Source: DATBDM01 sp034664425
GTDB lineage: Bacteria; Actinomycetota; Thermoleophilia; Solirubrobacterales; Solirubrobacteraceae
DNA length: 39,675 nucleotides
NCBI GenBank assembly: GCA_034664425.1
Contig: JAXDHR010000186.1
Span: 1-39,675 of the forward strand
Reading direction: 5' to 3'
Shown: in pieces, positions 32,049 to 39,675 of the stretch
Position numbering within the stretch: position 1 is the first letter of the stretch
How the letters are laid out: the number at the start of each line of letters is the position of its first letter
Notes under the pieces: generated by a model
Seen by the model: the letters and a program-made list of their open reading frames with translations, nothing else
What the model was told of the DNA's origin: nothing
Database searches by the model: none
Program-made: the position numbers and the translations under genes

Positions 32049-33101
32049 ATGGCCTCGTCCGCGCGTTTCGCGGGCGGGCCTCGTGTGAGGCGCTGGACCC
32101 GCGAACTCATCATCGCCAAGATCCGAGAGTGGAACGACCGCTACGGCGAGCCGCCGTCGTCGGCCGACTGGAACCCCTCGCTCGCACGCTGGCGCGCCCA
32201 GGAGTGGCGCGCGGAGCGCTACCGCGAGGGCGTCTGGCCCTCCACCAACGCCGCCAAGCGCCCGTTCGACGGATCGTTCGACGCCGCCGTCCGCGCGGCG
32301 GGGCTCGAGCCTCGCCGTCCCGGCCCGCGGCGCCGTCCGGCCGGTGCGGCGCGCCCCGACGTCGCCCAGCGCGGTCCCGCGCCTCCCCGCGCGCTCGAGG
32401 ACGAGCTCGCCGAGACGCACGACCGCCTGCGCGGGGCCGAGGCGCGCGCCGACGCGCTCGAGCGCCGGCTCGCCCGCGCCGAGCTGCGGGCCGAGCGTGC
32501 CGAGGACCAGATCGGCGACGCCGCGCGTCGCCGGCGCGCGTCGCGGGCCGCTGACCAGGCCGGCCGCGCCCGGCGTTCCCGCGAGCAGGCGAAGGTGTCG
32601 GAGCGCGCGGTGCGCGCCGACACGGTCGACCGCCTCGAGGCGGCGGTCGCCGACGCGGACGCCCGCGTGCGAGCCTCCGACGACCAGGCCGAGGCGGCGT
32701 CGCGCGACGCGTCGGACGCGCGGCGCAGCGGCTACGCGGCGGAGCTGCGGGCGGTCGAGGCCGAAGCGCGCGCCGAGGCGGCCGAGCGGCTCGCCGCACT
32801 CCACGCCGCGGCGGACCGGGACGTCGAGGCCACGCTGCACGCCGCCGAGGCGGCCGAGGCGCGGGCGCGCGCGGCGGAGCGCTCCGCCCGCGAGCTGGCG
32901 ACGCTCGTCTGCGGCCAGCCTCGGCGCCTGACGACGGCCGAGCTCGCCGCGCTACGGGACGGCGGCCCGTCGGGTCCCGCGGTGCTCGCGGGCGCGCTCA
33001 AGACGCTCGCCCGCGCCCGCGCCGACGCTGACCGGGTCGCGCTCGACGCGGCGCTCGCCGATCTCGCCTCGGCAGCGGTCCGCTGGCGCGACCGCCTCTA
33101 A
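32049..33101 (+). CDS. HARE-domain (homing endonuclease associated repeat) coiled-coil protein
   Basis: This encodes a 350-residue protein. Residues 14-86 have the pattern of the homing-endonuclease-associated repeat: 'WTRELIIAKIREWNDRYGEP', then 'SSADWNPS', 'WPSTNAAKRPF' and 'SFDAAVRAAGLEPR'. This small domain is thought to bind DNA. A basic Pro/Arg linker (87-112) precedes a long Ala/Arg/Glu/Asp-rich coiled coil (about 115-285). The last 65 residues are helical (RLTTAELAALRDGG). There is no nuclease motif, so this may be a DNA-associated structural or regulatory protein. AGCGGACGGAG just before the ATG gives a weak ribosome-binding site. Confidence 0.72.
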   Translation: MASSARFAGGPRVRRWTRELIIAKIREWNDRYGEPPSSADWNPSLARWRAQEWRAERYREGVWPSTNAAKRPFDGSFDAAVRAAGLEPRRPGPRRRPAGAARPDVAQRGPAPPRALEDELAETHDRLRGAEARADALERRLARAELRAERAEDQIGDAARRRRASRAADQAGRARRSREQAKVSERAVRADTVDRLEAAVADADARVRASDDQAEAASRDASDARRSGYAAELRAVEAEARAEAAERLAALHAAADRDVEATLHAAEAAEARARAAERSARELATLVCGQPRRLTTAELAALRDGGPSGPAVLAGALKTLARARADADRVALDAALADLASAAVRWRDRL

Positions 33102-33104
33102 AGA

Positions 33105-33126
33105 GGGTCTGACCCCGTTTACGTAA
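33105..33126. repeat. Short palindromes downstream of the HARE gene
   Basis: GGGTC-T-GACCC (33105-33115) and TTACGTAA (33119-33126) follow the HARE gene's stop directly. Together with the hairpin repeats that follow, they look like a repetitive extragenic palindromic element. GGGTCTGACCCC-type sequences are common in such elements in other bacteria (from memory). Confidence 0.45.
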
Positions 33127-33127
33127 G

Positions 33128-33207
33128 GGCGGGCTAAAGGGGCCAGGCCCCTTTAGATCTGCGGCCAAGGCGGGCTAAAGGGGCCAGGCCCCTTTAGATT
33201 TGCGGCC
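33128..33207. repeat. Two tandem copies of a 39-base palindromic repeat
   Basis: Copies at 33128-33166 and 33169-33207 are identical except for one base (C or T in TAGATCTGC / TAGATTTGC) and are separated by AA, giving a 41-base period. Each holds a perfect inverted repeat: CTAAAGGGGCC, central A, GGCCCCTTTAG (33134-33156 and 33175-33197). The RNA could fold as a 9-bp stem with a 5-base loop. The second copy ends one base before the P450 ATG. The repeats may act as terminators for the HARE transcript, attenuators for the P450 gene, or simply be a mobile REP-like element. Confidence 0.85.
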
Positions 33208-33208
33208 G

Positions 33209-34618
33209 ATGGGTTCCGCCGCCGCCTCCGCGCCGCCGCAGCTGCCGACCAACCCCGTGCGGCGGATCGCCGGCGAGCTGCTGCTGGAGCGGCGTGCGGC
33301 CGGGAGGCTGCCGCCCGGCGACGTGGCGCTGAGCGTCCGCCGCACCAAGGCGATGATCCGCGACCCGCTGCACCTGTTGCTCGATGCCTACGAGCGCCAC
33401 GGCCCTGTGTTCTCGCTGCGCGTCCTGCACGCCCGCAACGTCTTCGTCCTCGGTCCGCAAGCCAACCATCAGGTGCTGGTCTCGGAGGCAGATGCGTTCC
33501 GCTGGCGCGACGGCGCCTTCAGCGAGCTGATCCCGCTGCTCGGCGACGGGCTGCTGACCACCGACGGCGAGCGTCACCGCCGCGACCGCCGGATCATGCT
33601 CCCGGCGTTCCACCGCGAGCGGATCGCGGCCGCCGCGGGTGTCATGCGCGAGGAAACCGAGCGCGCGCTCGCGCCGTGGCGGGACGGCATGCGCGTCGAG
33701 ATCTACCACTGGGCGCGCGAGCTGGCGCTGCGTGTCGCGCTGCGCGCGCTGTTCGGGATCGATCCCGATGCCACGCGCCGCCCCGGCGAGGACCCGGCGC
33801 GCGACTTCGAGCGGGCGCTGGCGTTCTACGGCTACGACTACTGGCTGCAGGTCCTGCGCGGGCCGCGCACGCCCTGGGCGGCGATGCAGGCCGCTCGCCG
33901 GCGCCTCGACCGCCTGATCGCGGGCGAGATCGTGCGCCGCCGCGCCTCCGGGGAGCGCGGGGAGGACGTGCTCTCGCTGCTGCTGGACGCGCGCGACGAG
34001 CAGACCGGCGAGCTGCTCGACGACGTCGCCGTGCGCGACGAGACGATGACGCTGCTGTTCGCCGGACACGACACGACGACCGCCACGGTGTCGTTTCTGC
34101 TCTACGAGCTCGCCGGGCACCCGGAGATCGACGCGCGGCTCGCCGCCGAGCCTGCCCTGCTGGACCAGGTGCTCGACGAGACGCTGCGGCTGTACCCACC
34201 CGCCTGGATCGGCCCCCGGCGCGCGGCCCGCGACGTCGAGATCGCCGGCACGTGGATCGCCGCCGGGCTGCCGGTCAACTACTCCTCCTGGGTCTCGCAC
34301 CGGCTCCCGGACGTCTGGGAGGAGCCGGACGCCTTCCGCCCGGAGCGCTTCACGCCCGAGGCGCGCGCCCGGCTGCCGAAGGGCGCGTACGTCCCGTTCG
34401 GCGCCGGCTCGCGGATCTGCATCGGGATGCGCTTCGGCCAGCTCGAGATCAAGGTGATCGCCGCCGCGCTGCTCGAGCGCTTCCGCGTCGAGCGCGTGGC
34501 CGGCCACCGGCTCGACGTGCGCCACACGCCGACGCTCGGCCCACACGGTGGGCTGCCGCTGATCGTGCGTCAGCGCACGGTGAGCGACTCGACGACCTCG
34601 AAGCCGGGTCCCGCGTAG
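33209..34618 (+). CDS. Cytochrome P450
   Basis: This encodes a 469-residue haem monooxygenase. The I-helix oxygen-activation motif AGHDTT lies at 285-290, the K-helix ExxR at Glu324 and Arg327 (ETLR), the PERF motif in 'FRPERFTPEA', and the haem ligand is Cys404 in 'FGAGSRICIGMRFGQLE'. There is no membrane anchor, as in most bacterial P450s. The closest type appears to be the CYP102/CYP4-like 'unspecific monooxygenase' group, but the substrate is unknown. No ferredoxin or reductase gene lies next to it. ATG 33209 is adopted; TTG 33200 lies inside the repeat. Its end overlaps the degraded acetyltransferase-like remnant. Confidence 0.93.
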   Translation: MGSAAASAPPQLPTNPVRRIAGELLLERRAAGRLPPGDVALSVRRTKAMIRDPLHLLLDAYERHGPVFSLRVLHARNVFVLGPQANHQVLVSEADAFRWRDGAFSELIPLLGDGLLTTDGERHRRDRRIMLPAFHRERIAAAAGVMREETERALAPWRDGMRVEIYHWARELALRVALRALFGIDPDATRRPGEDPARDFERALAFYGYDYWLQVLRGPRTPWAAMQAARRRLDRLIAGEIVRRRASGERGEDVLSLLLDARDEQTGELLDDVAVRDETMTLLFAGHDTTTATVSFLLYELAGHPEIDARLAAEPALLDQVLDETLRLYPPAWIGPRRAARDVEIAGTWIAAGLPVNYSSWVSHRLPDVWEEPDAFRPERFTPEARARLPKGAYVPFGAGSRICIGMRFGQLEIKVIAAALLERFRVERVAGHRLDVRHTPTLGPHGGLPLIVRQRTVSDSTTSKPGPA

Positions 34619-34871
34619 ACGTGGACGAAGGCGTCCGCGATCAGCGGCCCGTTCTCGACGCGGTGGTCGTCGTCGAGGAGCGTCACGAGGACCGCGCGCG
34701 CTGGTCCGGGTGCGACGGGGGATAGGCGGTGACGAAGGCGTCGACGAACTCGGCCGCCGTACGGGCCGGCCCGAAGCGCACGCCCGGCGGTCCGGGCGCC
34801 TGCGCCCATGGCGCGGGGAGCCTCGCCAGGTCCAGGCGCATGACGTGGCGCAGCAGCATCGGCCGATGCAT
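34570..34871 (-). pseudogene. Degraded GNAT acetyltransferase-like remnant
   Basis: On the minus strand, ATG 34871 begins MHRPMLLRHVMRLDLARLPA and continues through 'AAEFVDAFVTAYPPSHPD', which resembles the N-terminus of actinobacterial GNAT proteins. This frame ends near 34683. About one base of frameshift near 34690 leads into 'VLVTLLDDDHRVENGPLIAD' and 'VYAGPGFEVVESLTV', which resembles a GNAT C-terminal motif. The middle of a normal GNAT domain is missing, so this is probably an internally deleted and frameshifted pseudogene. It overlaps the P450 3' end by 49 bases. It fills most of the 334-base gap before the next operon. Confidence 0.4.
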
Positions 34872-34881
34872 GCCAGAGCGC

Positions 34882-34911
34882 TTGGCACGAACGCATTTCG
34901 GGGCGTAGTGT
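34882..34911 (+). promoter_or_regulatory. Promoter of the molybdenum hydroxylase operon
   Basis: TTGGCA (34882-34887) and TAGTGT (34906-34911) are 18 bases apart. Transcription would begin near 34918, giving a leader of about 35 nt. The leader includes a strong Shine-Dalgarno AGGAGG (34937-34942), 10 bases before the ATG. Unlike many genes here, this operon therefore has a conventional leader. Confidence 0.5.
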
Positions 34912-34952
34912 CAGGACCTGTCGCGACGGCAGCCGAAGGAGGAGAGACCTGT

Positions 34953-35444
34953 ATGGCACGTCCTGTTCGAGTGTCCCTGCGTGTGAATGGTGTCAAGCAG
35001 ACGCGGGAGGTGGAGCCTCGGTTGCTGCTGGTGCACCTGTTGCGTGACACGCTCGGACTGACCGGGACGCACGTGGGCTGCGACACGTCCAACTGCGGCG
35101 CCTGCACCGTCCATCTCAACGGAGACGCCGTCAAGAGCTGCACCGTGCTCGCCGTCCAGGCCGACGGCGCCGAGGTGACGAGCATCGAGGGGCTCGGAAC
35201 CGAGGACGACCTGCATCCGATGCAGGAGGCGTTCTGGCAGCACCACGGCCTGCAGTGCGGTTACTGCACCCCGGGCATGATCATGGCCGCGAGCGACCTG
35301 ATCGCCAAGAATCCGCATCCCAGCGAGGAGGAGGTCCGCGAGGCGCTCGCCGGCAACCTCTGCCGCTGTACGGGCTACCACAACATCGTCAAGGCGGTCC
35401 TCTCCGCCGCCGAGGCGACGAGCAGCGAGCAGGTGAGCGCATGA
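34953..35444 (+). CDS. Molybdenum hydroxylase 2Fe-2S subunit (CoxS-like)
   Basis: This 163-residue iron-sulfur subunit passes electrons from the molybdenum site to FAD. The plant-ferredoxin-type cluster uses Cys43, 48, 51 and 63 ('GCDTSNCGACTVHLNG'). The C-terminal helical domain holds the second cluster with Cys102, 105 (QCGYCTPGM), 137 and 139 (CRCTGY). All eight ligands are present. A strong ribosome-binding site precedes ATG 34953, and the stop overlaps the ATG of the large-subunit gene by 4 bases. Gene order is S-L-M. Confidence 0.94.
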   Translation: MARPVRVSLRVNGVKQTREVEPRLLLVHLLRDTLGLTGTHVGCDTSNCGACTVHLNGDAVKSCTVLAVQADGAEVTSIEGLGTEDDLHPMQEAFWQHHGLQCGYCTPGMIMAASDLIAKNPHPSEEEVREALAGNLCRCTGYHNIVKAVLSAAEATSSEQVSA

Positions 35445-37909
35445 CCGCCATCGAGCAGCCGGCCGAGAAGTGGGTCGGGCAGGCGATGCGCCGCAAGGAG
35501 GACCCCCGGATGATCACCGGGCGCGGCCGCTACGTCGACGACATGGTCCTCTCGGGGATGCTGTACATGGCGGTGATCCGCTCGACCGAGGCGCACGCGC
35601 GCATCACGTCGATCGACACGTCGGGCGCGATGGAGCTCGACGGCGTCCACGGCGTGTTCACCGGCGATGACCTGCGCGACCTCGCGTCGCCGATGCCGAT
35701 GGCCTGGGTCCCGCCCGGTGTCGAGGTCAAGACACCCGAGTTCTGGCCCCTCGCCCGTGGCGAGGTCAAGTACGTCGGGCAGGCCGTGGCCGTCGTCGTC
35801 GGCGAGAGCAAGTACGGCGTGGTCGACGCCGCCGAGCAGGTCTTCGTGGAGTACGACCCACTGCCCGTGAACGTCGACCCCGAGGCGGCGCTCGCGGAGG
35901 GCGCGACGCTGTGCCACGAGGCCCTCGGCACCAATCAGACGCACGAGTGGTCGATCGGCGGCGGCGACATGGACAGCGCCTGGGCGCAGGCCGACGTGGT
36001 CGTCGAACGCCGCATCGTCAATCACCGCACGGCGGGCTCGCCGATCGAGCCGCGCGTGTGCATCGCCGACTACCGCGCGGGCCAGCTGACCGTGCACCTG
36101 ACGAGCCAGAACCCGCACCTGATCCGGCTCTTCATGTCGGGCGAGCTGGGCTTGTCCGAGGACCGGATCCGCATCATCGCTCCCGATGTGGGCGGCGGCT
36201 TCGGCGTGAAGATCGCCCACTACCCCGAGGAGGTCATCGCCGCCTGGGCGTCACGCAGGCTCAACCGGCCCGTCAAGTGGACGGAGACCCGGTCGGAGCA
36301 CATGAGCTCGACGATCCACGGGCGCGACCAGATCGACTACATCAAGGTCGGCGCGAGGCGCGACGGCACGATCACCGGGCTCGAGTGCACGGCGATCTGC
36401 GATCTCGGCGCCTACCAGACGCTGCTCACGCCGTTCATCCCGTCGTTCACCGGGTTCGTCATCTCCGGCTGTTACAAGATCCCGAACCTGTCGTTCACCG
36501 CGAAGGGCGTCATGACCAACAAGATGGCCACCGACGCCACCCGCGGCGCCGGCCGGCCCGAGGCGACGCACATGATCGAGGTGATGATGGACCAGGTGGC
36601 CGCCGAGCTGGAGATGGATCCGCTCGAGCTGCGCCGGAAGAACTTCATCCCGAAGGAGGACTTCCCGGCGGAGGTGGCGATCGGCATCGTCTACGACTCC
36701 GGCGACTACCACGGCTCGCTCGACAAGCTGCTCGAGCACGTCGACCTCGACGCCTTCCGCCGAGAGCAGGCGGAGCTGCGGCAGCGCGGCGTCCACCGCG
36801 GCATCGGCTTCTCGACCTGGATGGAGATCTGCGGGCTCGCGCCGTCGCGCGTCGTCGGCCCGAGCGGCGTCGGCTTGCAGGCCGGCTTCTACGAGTCCTC
36901 GATCGTGCGCGTGCACGCCTCGGGCTCGGTGACCGCGTACTCGGGCACGGCGCCGCACGGGCAGGGCCTCGACACGGCCTTCGCGCAGGTGGTCGCCGAC
37001 CGCGTCGGCACCACGCCCGACCAGGTCGACGTCCAGCACGGCGACACGGGCGCCGGGCCGTTCGGCCTCGGCACCTACGGCTCGCGCTCGCTCGCCGTCG
37101 GCGGCGAGTCGCTCGCCCGCTCGGCGATCAAGGTGGCCGAGAAGGCGGCGAAGATCGCCGCGCACCAGCTCGAGGCCGCGCCGGAGGACATCGAGCTCAA
37201 GGACGGCAAGTACTCGGTCAAGGGCTCGCCGGACAAGGGCATGACGCTCGCCGAGGTCGCGGGCGCCGCGTACATCCCGGAGAACCTGCCGGAGGGCATG
37301 GAGCCGGGCCTGGAGGAGACGACGTTCTACGACCCGGAGAACTTCGTGTTCCCCTTCGGTGCGCACGCCTGCGTCGTCGACGTGGACGTCGAGACCGGCA
37401 AGGTCGACGTCGTGCGCTACGTCTCCGTCGACGACTGCGGGCCGGCGATCAACCCGATGCTGATCGAGGGGCAGATCCACGGGGGCATCGTCCACGCGTT
37501 GGGTCAGGCCCTTTACGAGCGCGTCCACTACGACGACCAGGGCCAGCTCGTCACGGGGACGTTCATCGACTACGGGCTCCCGAGCGCCGCCGACGTGCCC
37601 TCGTTCGAGACCGACCGCACCGAGACGCCGTCGCCGGTCAACTCGCTCGGCGTCAAGGGCGTCGGCGAGGCCGGCACGATCGCGGCGTCGCCCGCGGTCG
37701 TCAACGCGGTCGTCGACGCGCTGCGCCCGCTCGGCGTGACGTTCCTGAACATGCCCCTGAGCCCGCAGGCGATCTGGTCGGCGATCCAGGAGGCGCAGGG
37801 CCGGCCGGCGCCCGGCGACCCGGGCAAGCAGGGAGGAAGCTGGGGCGAGCACGGCTCGGGCAGCGCCGGCTCGGGACCCACCGCTCCGAGCGAGGGAGGC
37901 GGGCTGTGA
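35441..37909 (+). CDS. Molybdopterin-binding large subunit, xanthine dehydrogenase/form II CODH-like
   Basis: This 822-residue catalytic subunit binds the Mo-MCD cofactor. 'DVGGGFGVKI' (from about 249) and the catalytic Glu743 in 'GVGEAGTIA' are family hallmarks. The active-site loop reads TRGAGR (367-372), related to the AYRGAGR motif of form II CO dehydrogenase homologues and lacking the AYxCSFR loop of true form I CoxL, so CO oxidation should not be assumed. The substrate could be a heteroaromatic, an aldehyde or something else. A Gly/Ser/Pro-rich C-terminal tail is present. ATG 35441 overlaps the small-subunit stop. Confidence 0.92.
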   Translation: MTAIEQPAEKWVGQAMRRKEDPRMITGRGRYVDDMVLSGMLYMAVIRSTEAHARITSIDTSGAMELDGVHGVFTGDDLRDLASPMPMAWVPPGVEVKTPEFWPLARGEVKYVGQAVAVVVGESKYGVVDAAEQVFVEYDPLPVNVDPEAALAEGATLCHEALGTNQTHEWSIGGGDMDSAWAQADVVVERRIVNHRTAGSPIEPRVCIADYRAGQLTVHLTSQNPHLIRLFMSGELGLSEDRIRIIAPDVGGGFGVKIAHYPEEVIAAWASRRLNRPVKWTETRSEHMSSTIHGRDQIDYIKVGARRDGTITGLECTAICDLGAYQTLLTPFIPSFTGFVISGCYKIPNLSFTAKGVMTNKMATDATRGAGRPEATHMIEVMMDQVAAELEMDPLELRRKNFIPKEDFPAEVAIGIVYDSGDYHGSLDKLLEHVDLDAFRREQAELRQRGVHRGIGFSTWMEICGLAPSRVVGPSGVGLQAGFYESSIVRVHASGSVTAYSGTAPHGQGLDTAFAQVVADRVGTTPDQVDVQHGDTGAGPFGLGTYGSRSLAVGGESLARSAIKVAEKAAKIAAHQLEAAPEDIELKDGKYSVKGSPDKGMTLAEVAGAAYIPENLPEGMEPGLEETTFYDPENFVFPFGAHACVVDVDVETGKVDVVRYVSVDDCGPAINPMLIEGQIHGGIVHALGQALYERVHYDDQGQLVTGTFIDYGLPSAADVPSFETDRTETPSPVNSLGVKGVGEAGTIAASPAVVNAVVDALRPLGVTFLNMPLSPQAIWSAIQEAQGRPAPGDPGKQGGSWGEHGSGSAGSGPTAPSEGGGL

Positions 37910-38787
37910 TCGCCGCGGAGTTCGACTACGTCGCCCCGGAGACGCTCGACGAGGTGATGGTGGCGCTGAACGACTCAGAGGACGCGAAGCTGCTCGCCGG
38001 CGGCCACTCGCTGCTCCCGCTGATGAAGCTGCGCCTCGCCGCACCCGCGCTGCTCGTCGACCTGCGCAAGGTCCCCGGCCTGTCGGGCATCCAGCGCGAC
38101 GACCGAAGCGGTGACGAGGGCTCTGCCCGAGGCAGTGGGACCTGGCGGATCGGCGCGATGACGACCCACACGGCGGTCGCGAACGGTGGCCTCGGGCTGA
38201 TGTCGGCGGTCGCGACGACGATCGCCGACCCGCAGGTGCGCAACCGCGGGACGCTCGGCGGCTCGCTCGCCCACGGCGACCCCGCCTCCGACCAGCTTGC
38301 GATCACGCTCATCACGGAGGCGACGATGACCGTGCGGGGCGCCGGCGGGCAGCGCGAGATCCCGGCGGCGGAGTTCTTCCACGATTACCTCACCACGGCC
38401 GTCGGCGAGGGCGAGGTGCTCACGGAGGTGCGCGTCCCGGTGCTCGAGGGCTACGGGTACGGCTATCGCAAGTTCAACCGCCGCCAGGAGGACTGGGCGA
38501 TGGTCGCCGCGTCGGCGCTCGTCAAGCGCGGGGCGGACGGGACCTGCGAGGACGTGCGCGTCGGGCTCACGCACATGGCGTCGGTGCCGCTGCGGGCGAG
38601 CGCGGTGGAGGCGGCGCTGCGCGGGCAGCCGCTCAACGCCCAGACCATCGCCGCGGCGGCCGAGCACGCGGCCGACGGCACCGAGCCGCCGGCCGACCTC
38701 AATGCGACCGAGGACTACAAGCGCCACCTCGCCCGCGTGCTGACGCGCCGTGCGCTGGAGGACGCCGCCGGCGGTGCGTCATCCTGA
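37906..38787 (+). CDS. Molybdenum hydroxylase FAD-binding subunit (CoxM-like)
   Basis: This encodes a 293-residue FAD subunit of the same heterotrimer. FAD contacts are made by 'LLAGGHSLLPLMKLRLA' (about 28-44) and 'ADPQVRNRGTLGGSLAHGDPA' (about 107-127), both strictly typical. The C-terminal CO-dehydrogenase-flavoprotein domain runs to the end. A Gly/Ser/Arg/Asp-rich loop near 65-78 is somewhat longer than usual. The GTG start overlaps the large-subunit stop (GTGA at 37906-37909). Confidence 0.94.
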   Translation: MIAAEFDYVAPETLDEVMVALNDSEDAKLLAGGHSLLPLMKLRLAAPALLVDLRKVPGLSGIQRDDRSGDEGSARGSGTWRIGAMTTHTAVANGGLGLMSAVATTIADPQVRNRGTLGGSLAHGDPASDQLAITLITEATMTVRGAGGQREIPAAEFFHDYLTTAVGEGEVLTEVRVPVLEGYGYGYRKFNRRQEDWAMVAASALVKRGADGTCEDVRVGLTHMASVPLRASAVEAALRGQPLNAQTIAAAAEHAADGTEPPADLNATEDYKRHLARVLTRRALEDAAGGASS

Positions 38788-38791
38788 AGGG

Positions 38792-39637
38792 GTGCACTTC
38801 GCAGGCCCCGACGACGTGATCGCGGCCCTGGCCGGCGAGGGCTACCTCGCCGATCGGGGCCTTGCGACGTCGATCCACCTCGCCGCCGCGCTCGAGCAGC
38901 CGCTGCTGCTCGAGGGCGAGGCCGGCGTGGGCAAGACGGAGGTCGCCCGCGCGCTCGCCGCGGCGACCGGCGCCCGGCTGATCCGGCTGCAGTGCCACGA
39001 GGGCATCGATCTCCACCACGCGGTCTACGACTGGGATTACGCGCGCCAGCTGCTGGCGATCCGCGCCGCCGAGGCCGGCGCCGAACCCGCGGCCGGCGGG
39101 TTGTTCGACCGCCGGTTCCTGCTCAAGCGCCCGCTGCTCGACGCGCTCGAGCACGACGGCCCCGCGGTGCTGCTGATCGACGAGGTCGACCGCTCGGACG
39201 ACGAGTTCGAGGCCTTCCTGCTGGAGTTCCTGTCGGACTTCGCGATCACGATCCCCGAGCTCGGCACGGTGCGCGCGCAGCGCCGCCCGCTCGTCGTGCT
39301 CACCTCGAACCGCACGCGCGAGCTGCACGACGCGCTCAAGCGCCGCTGCCTGTACCACTGGATCGACTATCCGGGCCGTGAGCGGGAGGCGGCGATCGTG
39401 CGCGCGCGGCTGCCCGGCGTGCCCGAGGCGATCACCGCGCGCGTCTGCGACGCGGTCGCCCGGCTGCGCGGCGAGGAACTCTACAAGCTGCCGGGCGTGG
39501 GGGAGACCGTCACCTGGGCGCGGGCGCTGCTCGCGCTCGACGACGCGGACGGGCTCGACGCGACGCGGGGCGTCGCGCTGAAGGTGCGCGAGGACATCGA
39601 CCGCGTGCGCGAGCGGGGTGTGCTCGATGGTGTCTGA
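38792..39637 (+). CDS. MoxR-family AAA+ ATPase (CoxD-like maturation factor)
   Basis: This encodes a 281-residue AAA+ ATPase. Walker A GEAGVGK lies at 42-48, Walker B is 'VLLIDEVDRSD', sensor 1 is in 'LVVLTSNRTREL', and 'RCLYHWIDYP' follows. In aerobic CO dehydrogenase clusters the MoxR-type protein CoxD helps load sulfur and copper into the active site, together with CoxE (VWA) and CoxF. A maturation role for the hydroxylase encoded just upstream is likely (inference). GTG 38792 begins 4 bases after the FAD-subunit stop and the domain starts there. Confidence 0.9.
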   Translation: MHFAGPDDVIAALAGEGYLADRGLATSIHLAAALEQPLLLEGEAGVGKTEVARALAAATGARLIRLQCHEGIDLHHAVYDWDYARQLLAIRAAEAGAEPAAGGLFDRRFLLKRPLLDALEHDGPAVLLIDEVDRSDDEFEAFLLEFLSDFAITIPELGTVRAQRRPLVVLTSNRTRELHDALKRRCLYHWIDYPGREREAAIVRARLPGVPEAITARVCDAVARLRGEELYKLPGVGETVTWARALLALDDADGLDATRGVALKVREDIDRVRERGVLDGV

Positions 39638-39675
39638 GCGCCTCGCGGCCCTGACCGGCGAGCTGCGCCGGCGCG
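39627..39675 (+). CDS. N-terminus of a CoxE-like (VWA-domain) protein, cut by the window end
   Basis: ATG 39627, overlapping the MoxR gene by 11 bases, opens a frame reading MVSERLAALTGELRRR before the window ends. CoxE-type VWA proteins commonly follow MoxR genes in such clusters and start in a similar way. Only 16 residues are visible, so the assignment is mainly from context. Confidence 0.55.
   Translation, partial: MVSERLAALTGELRRR

Noticed and set aside
33128..33207. CRISPR array
   Set aside because: There are only two copies with a 2-base spacer and strong internal palindromes, and no cas genes; it is a tandem palindromic repeat.
35911..37905. Upstream extension of the FAD-subunit frame through the large-subunit gene
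   Set aside because: The CoxM-like domain starts exactly at GTG 37906, and the upstream part is a shifted reading of coxL-like codons.
36251..38044. Minus-strand open frame of about 600 codons opposite the large molybdenum subunit
   Set aside because: It is antisense to a well-supported gene and has no domain signature.

Overview
The window is a GC-rich (about 70 percent by eye) bacterial chromosome segment. It most likely comes from an actinobacterium of the Thermoleophilia / Solirubrobacterales type. That placement is an inference from the actinobacterial-type DapD and Rv2578c-like proteins, the MurT/GatD pair, an RNase Y gene between recX and miaB, homing-endonuclease-associated-repeat (HARE) proteins, and archaeal/Chloroflexi-like DUF2298 and Agl23 membrane proteins. 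Genes are tightly packed, with many 4-base ATGA or GTGA overlaps. No rRNA, complete tRNA, CRISPR array, transposase or prophage gene was found.

Layout. 1-4469: the recX end, RNase Y (rny) with a long structured leader, miaB, and an Rv2578c-type radical SAM gene that carries a LexA (SOS) box at its start and a 2-base frameshift inside its Fe-S motif. 4538-7543: an MscS channel, then a FIST-domain protein and an SDR oxidoreductase on the minus strand. 7577-12548: miaA and a lysine/diaminopimelate block made of dapF-like and dapD on the plus strand facing dapE and dapC on the minus strand. The DapF homologue lacks both catalytic cysteines. 12604-16589: hflX, dut, an M28 peptidase and an orphan osmolyte-binding lipoprotein. 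16606-21179: a minus-strand operon running HAD phosphatase, diacylglycerol-kinase-like, murT, methyltransferase, gatD, which concerns lipids and lipid II amidation. 21203-25000: a cyclophilin lipoprotein, DUF72, two small membrane proteins and an enolase-superfamily enzyme. 25054-30013: DUF2298, Agl23 and an LPG-synthase-type flippase-like membrane protein, probably a surface-glycan module, plus a tiny acidic protein. 30074-33207: a VOC protein, a SpoIID/LytB protein, a possible 40-residue ORF, a HARE-domain coiled-coil protein and a tandem palindromic repeat. 33209-39675: a cytochrome P450, a degraded acetyltransferase-like remnant, and a molybdenum hydroxylase operon (2Fe-2S, molybdopterin and FAD subunits, then MoxR ATPase and the start of a CoxE-like gene).

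Two regulatory themes recur. Many starts lie only 7-11 bases behind a -10-like hexamer of the form TAGNNT (or TATNNT), which suggests widespread leaderless transcription. Divergent gene pairs share very short, overlapping promoter regions. The best candidates for new biology are the cysteine-less DapF homologue inside an otherwise complete lysine cluster, the SOS-controlled but frameshifted radical SAM gene, a flippase gene whose natural start codon appears to be AUC, and the HARE coiled-coil locus with its GATC-repeat upstream region.
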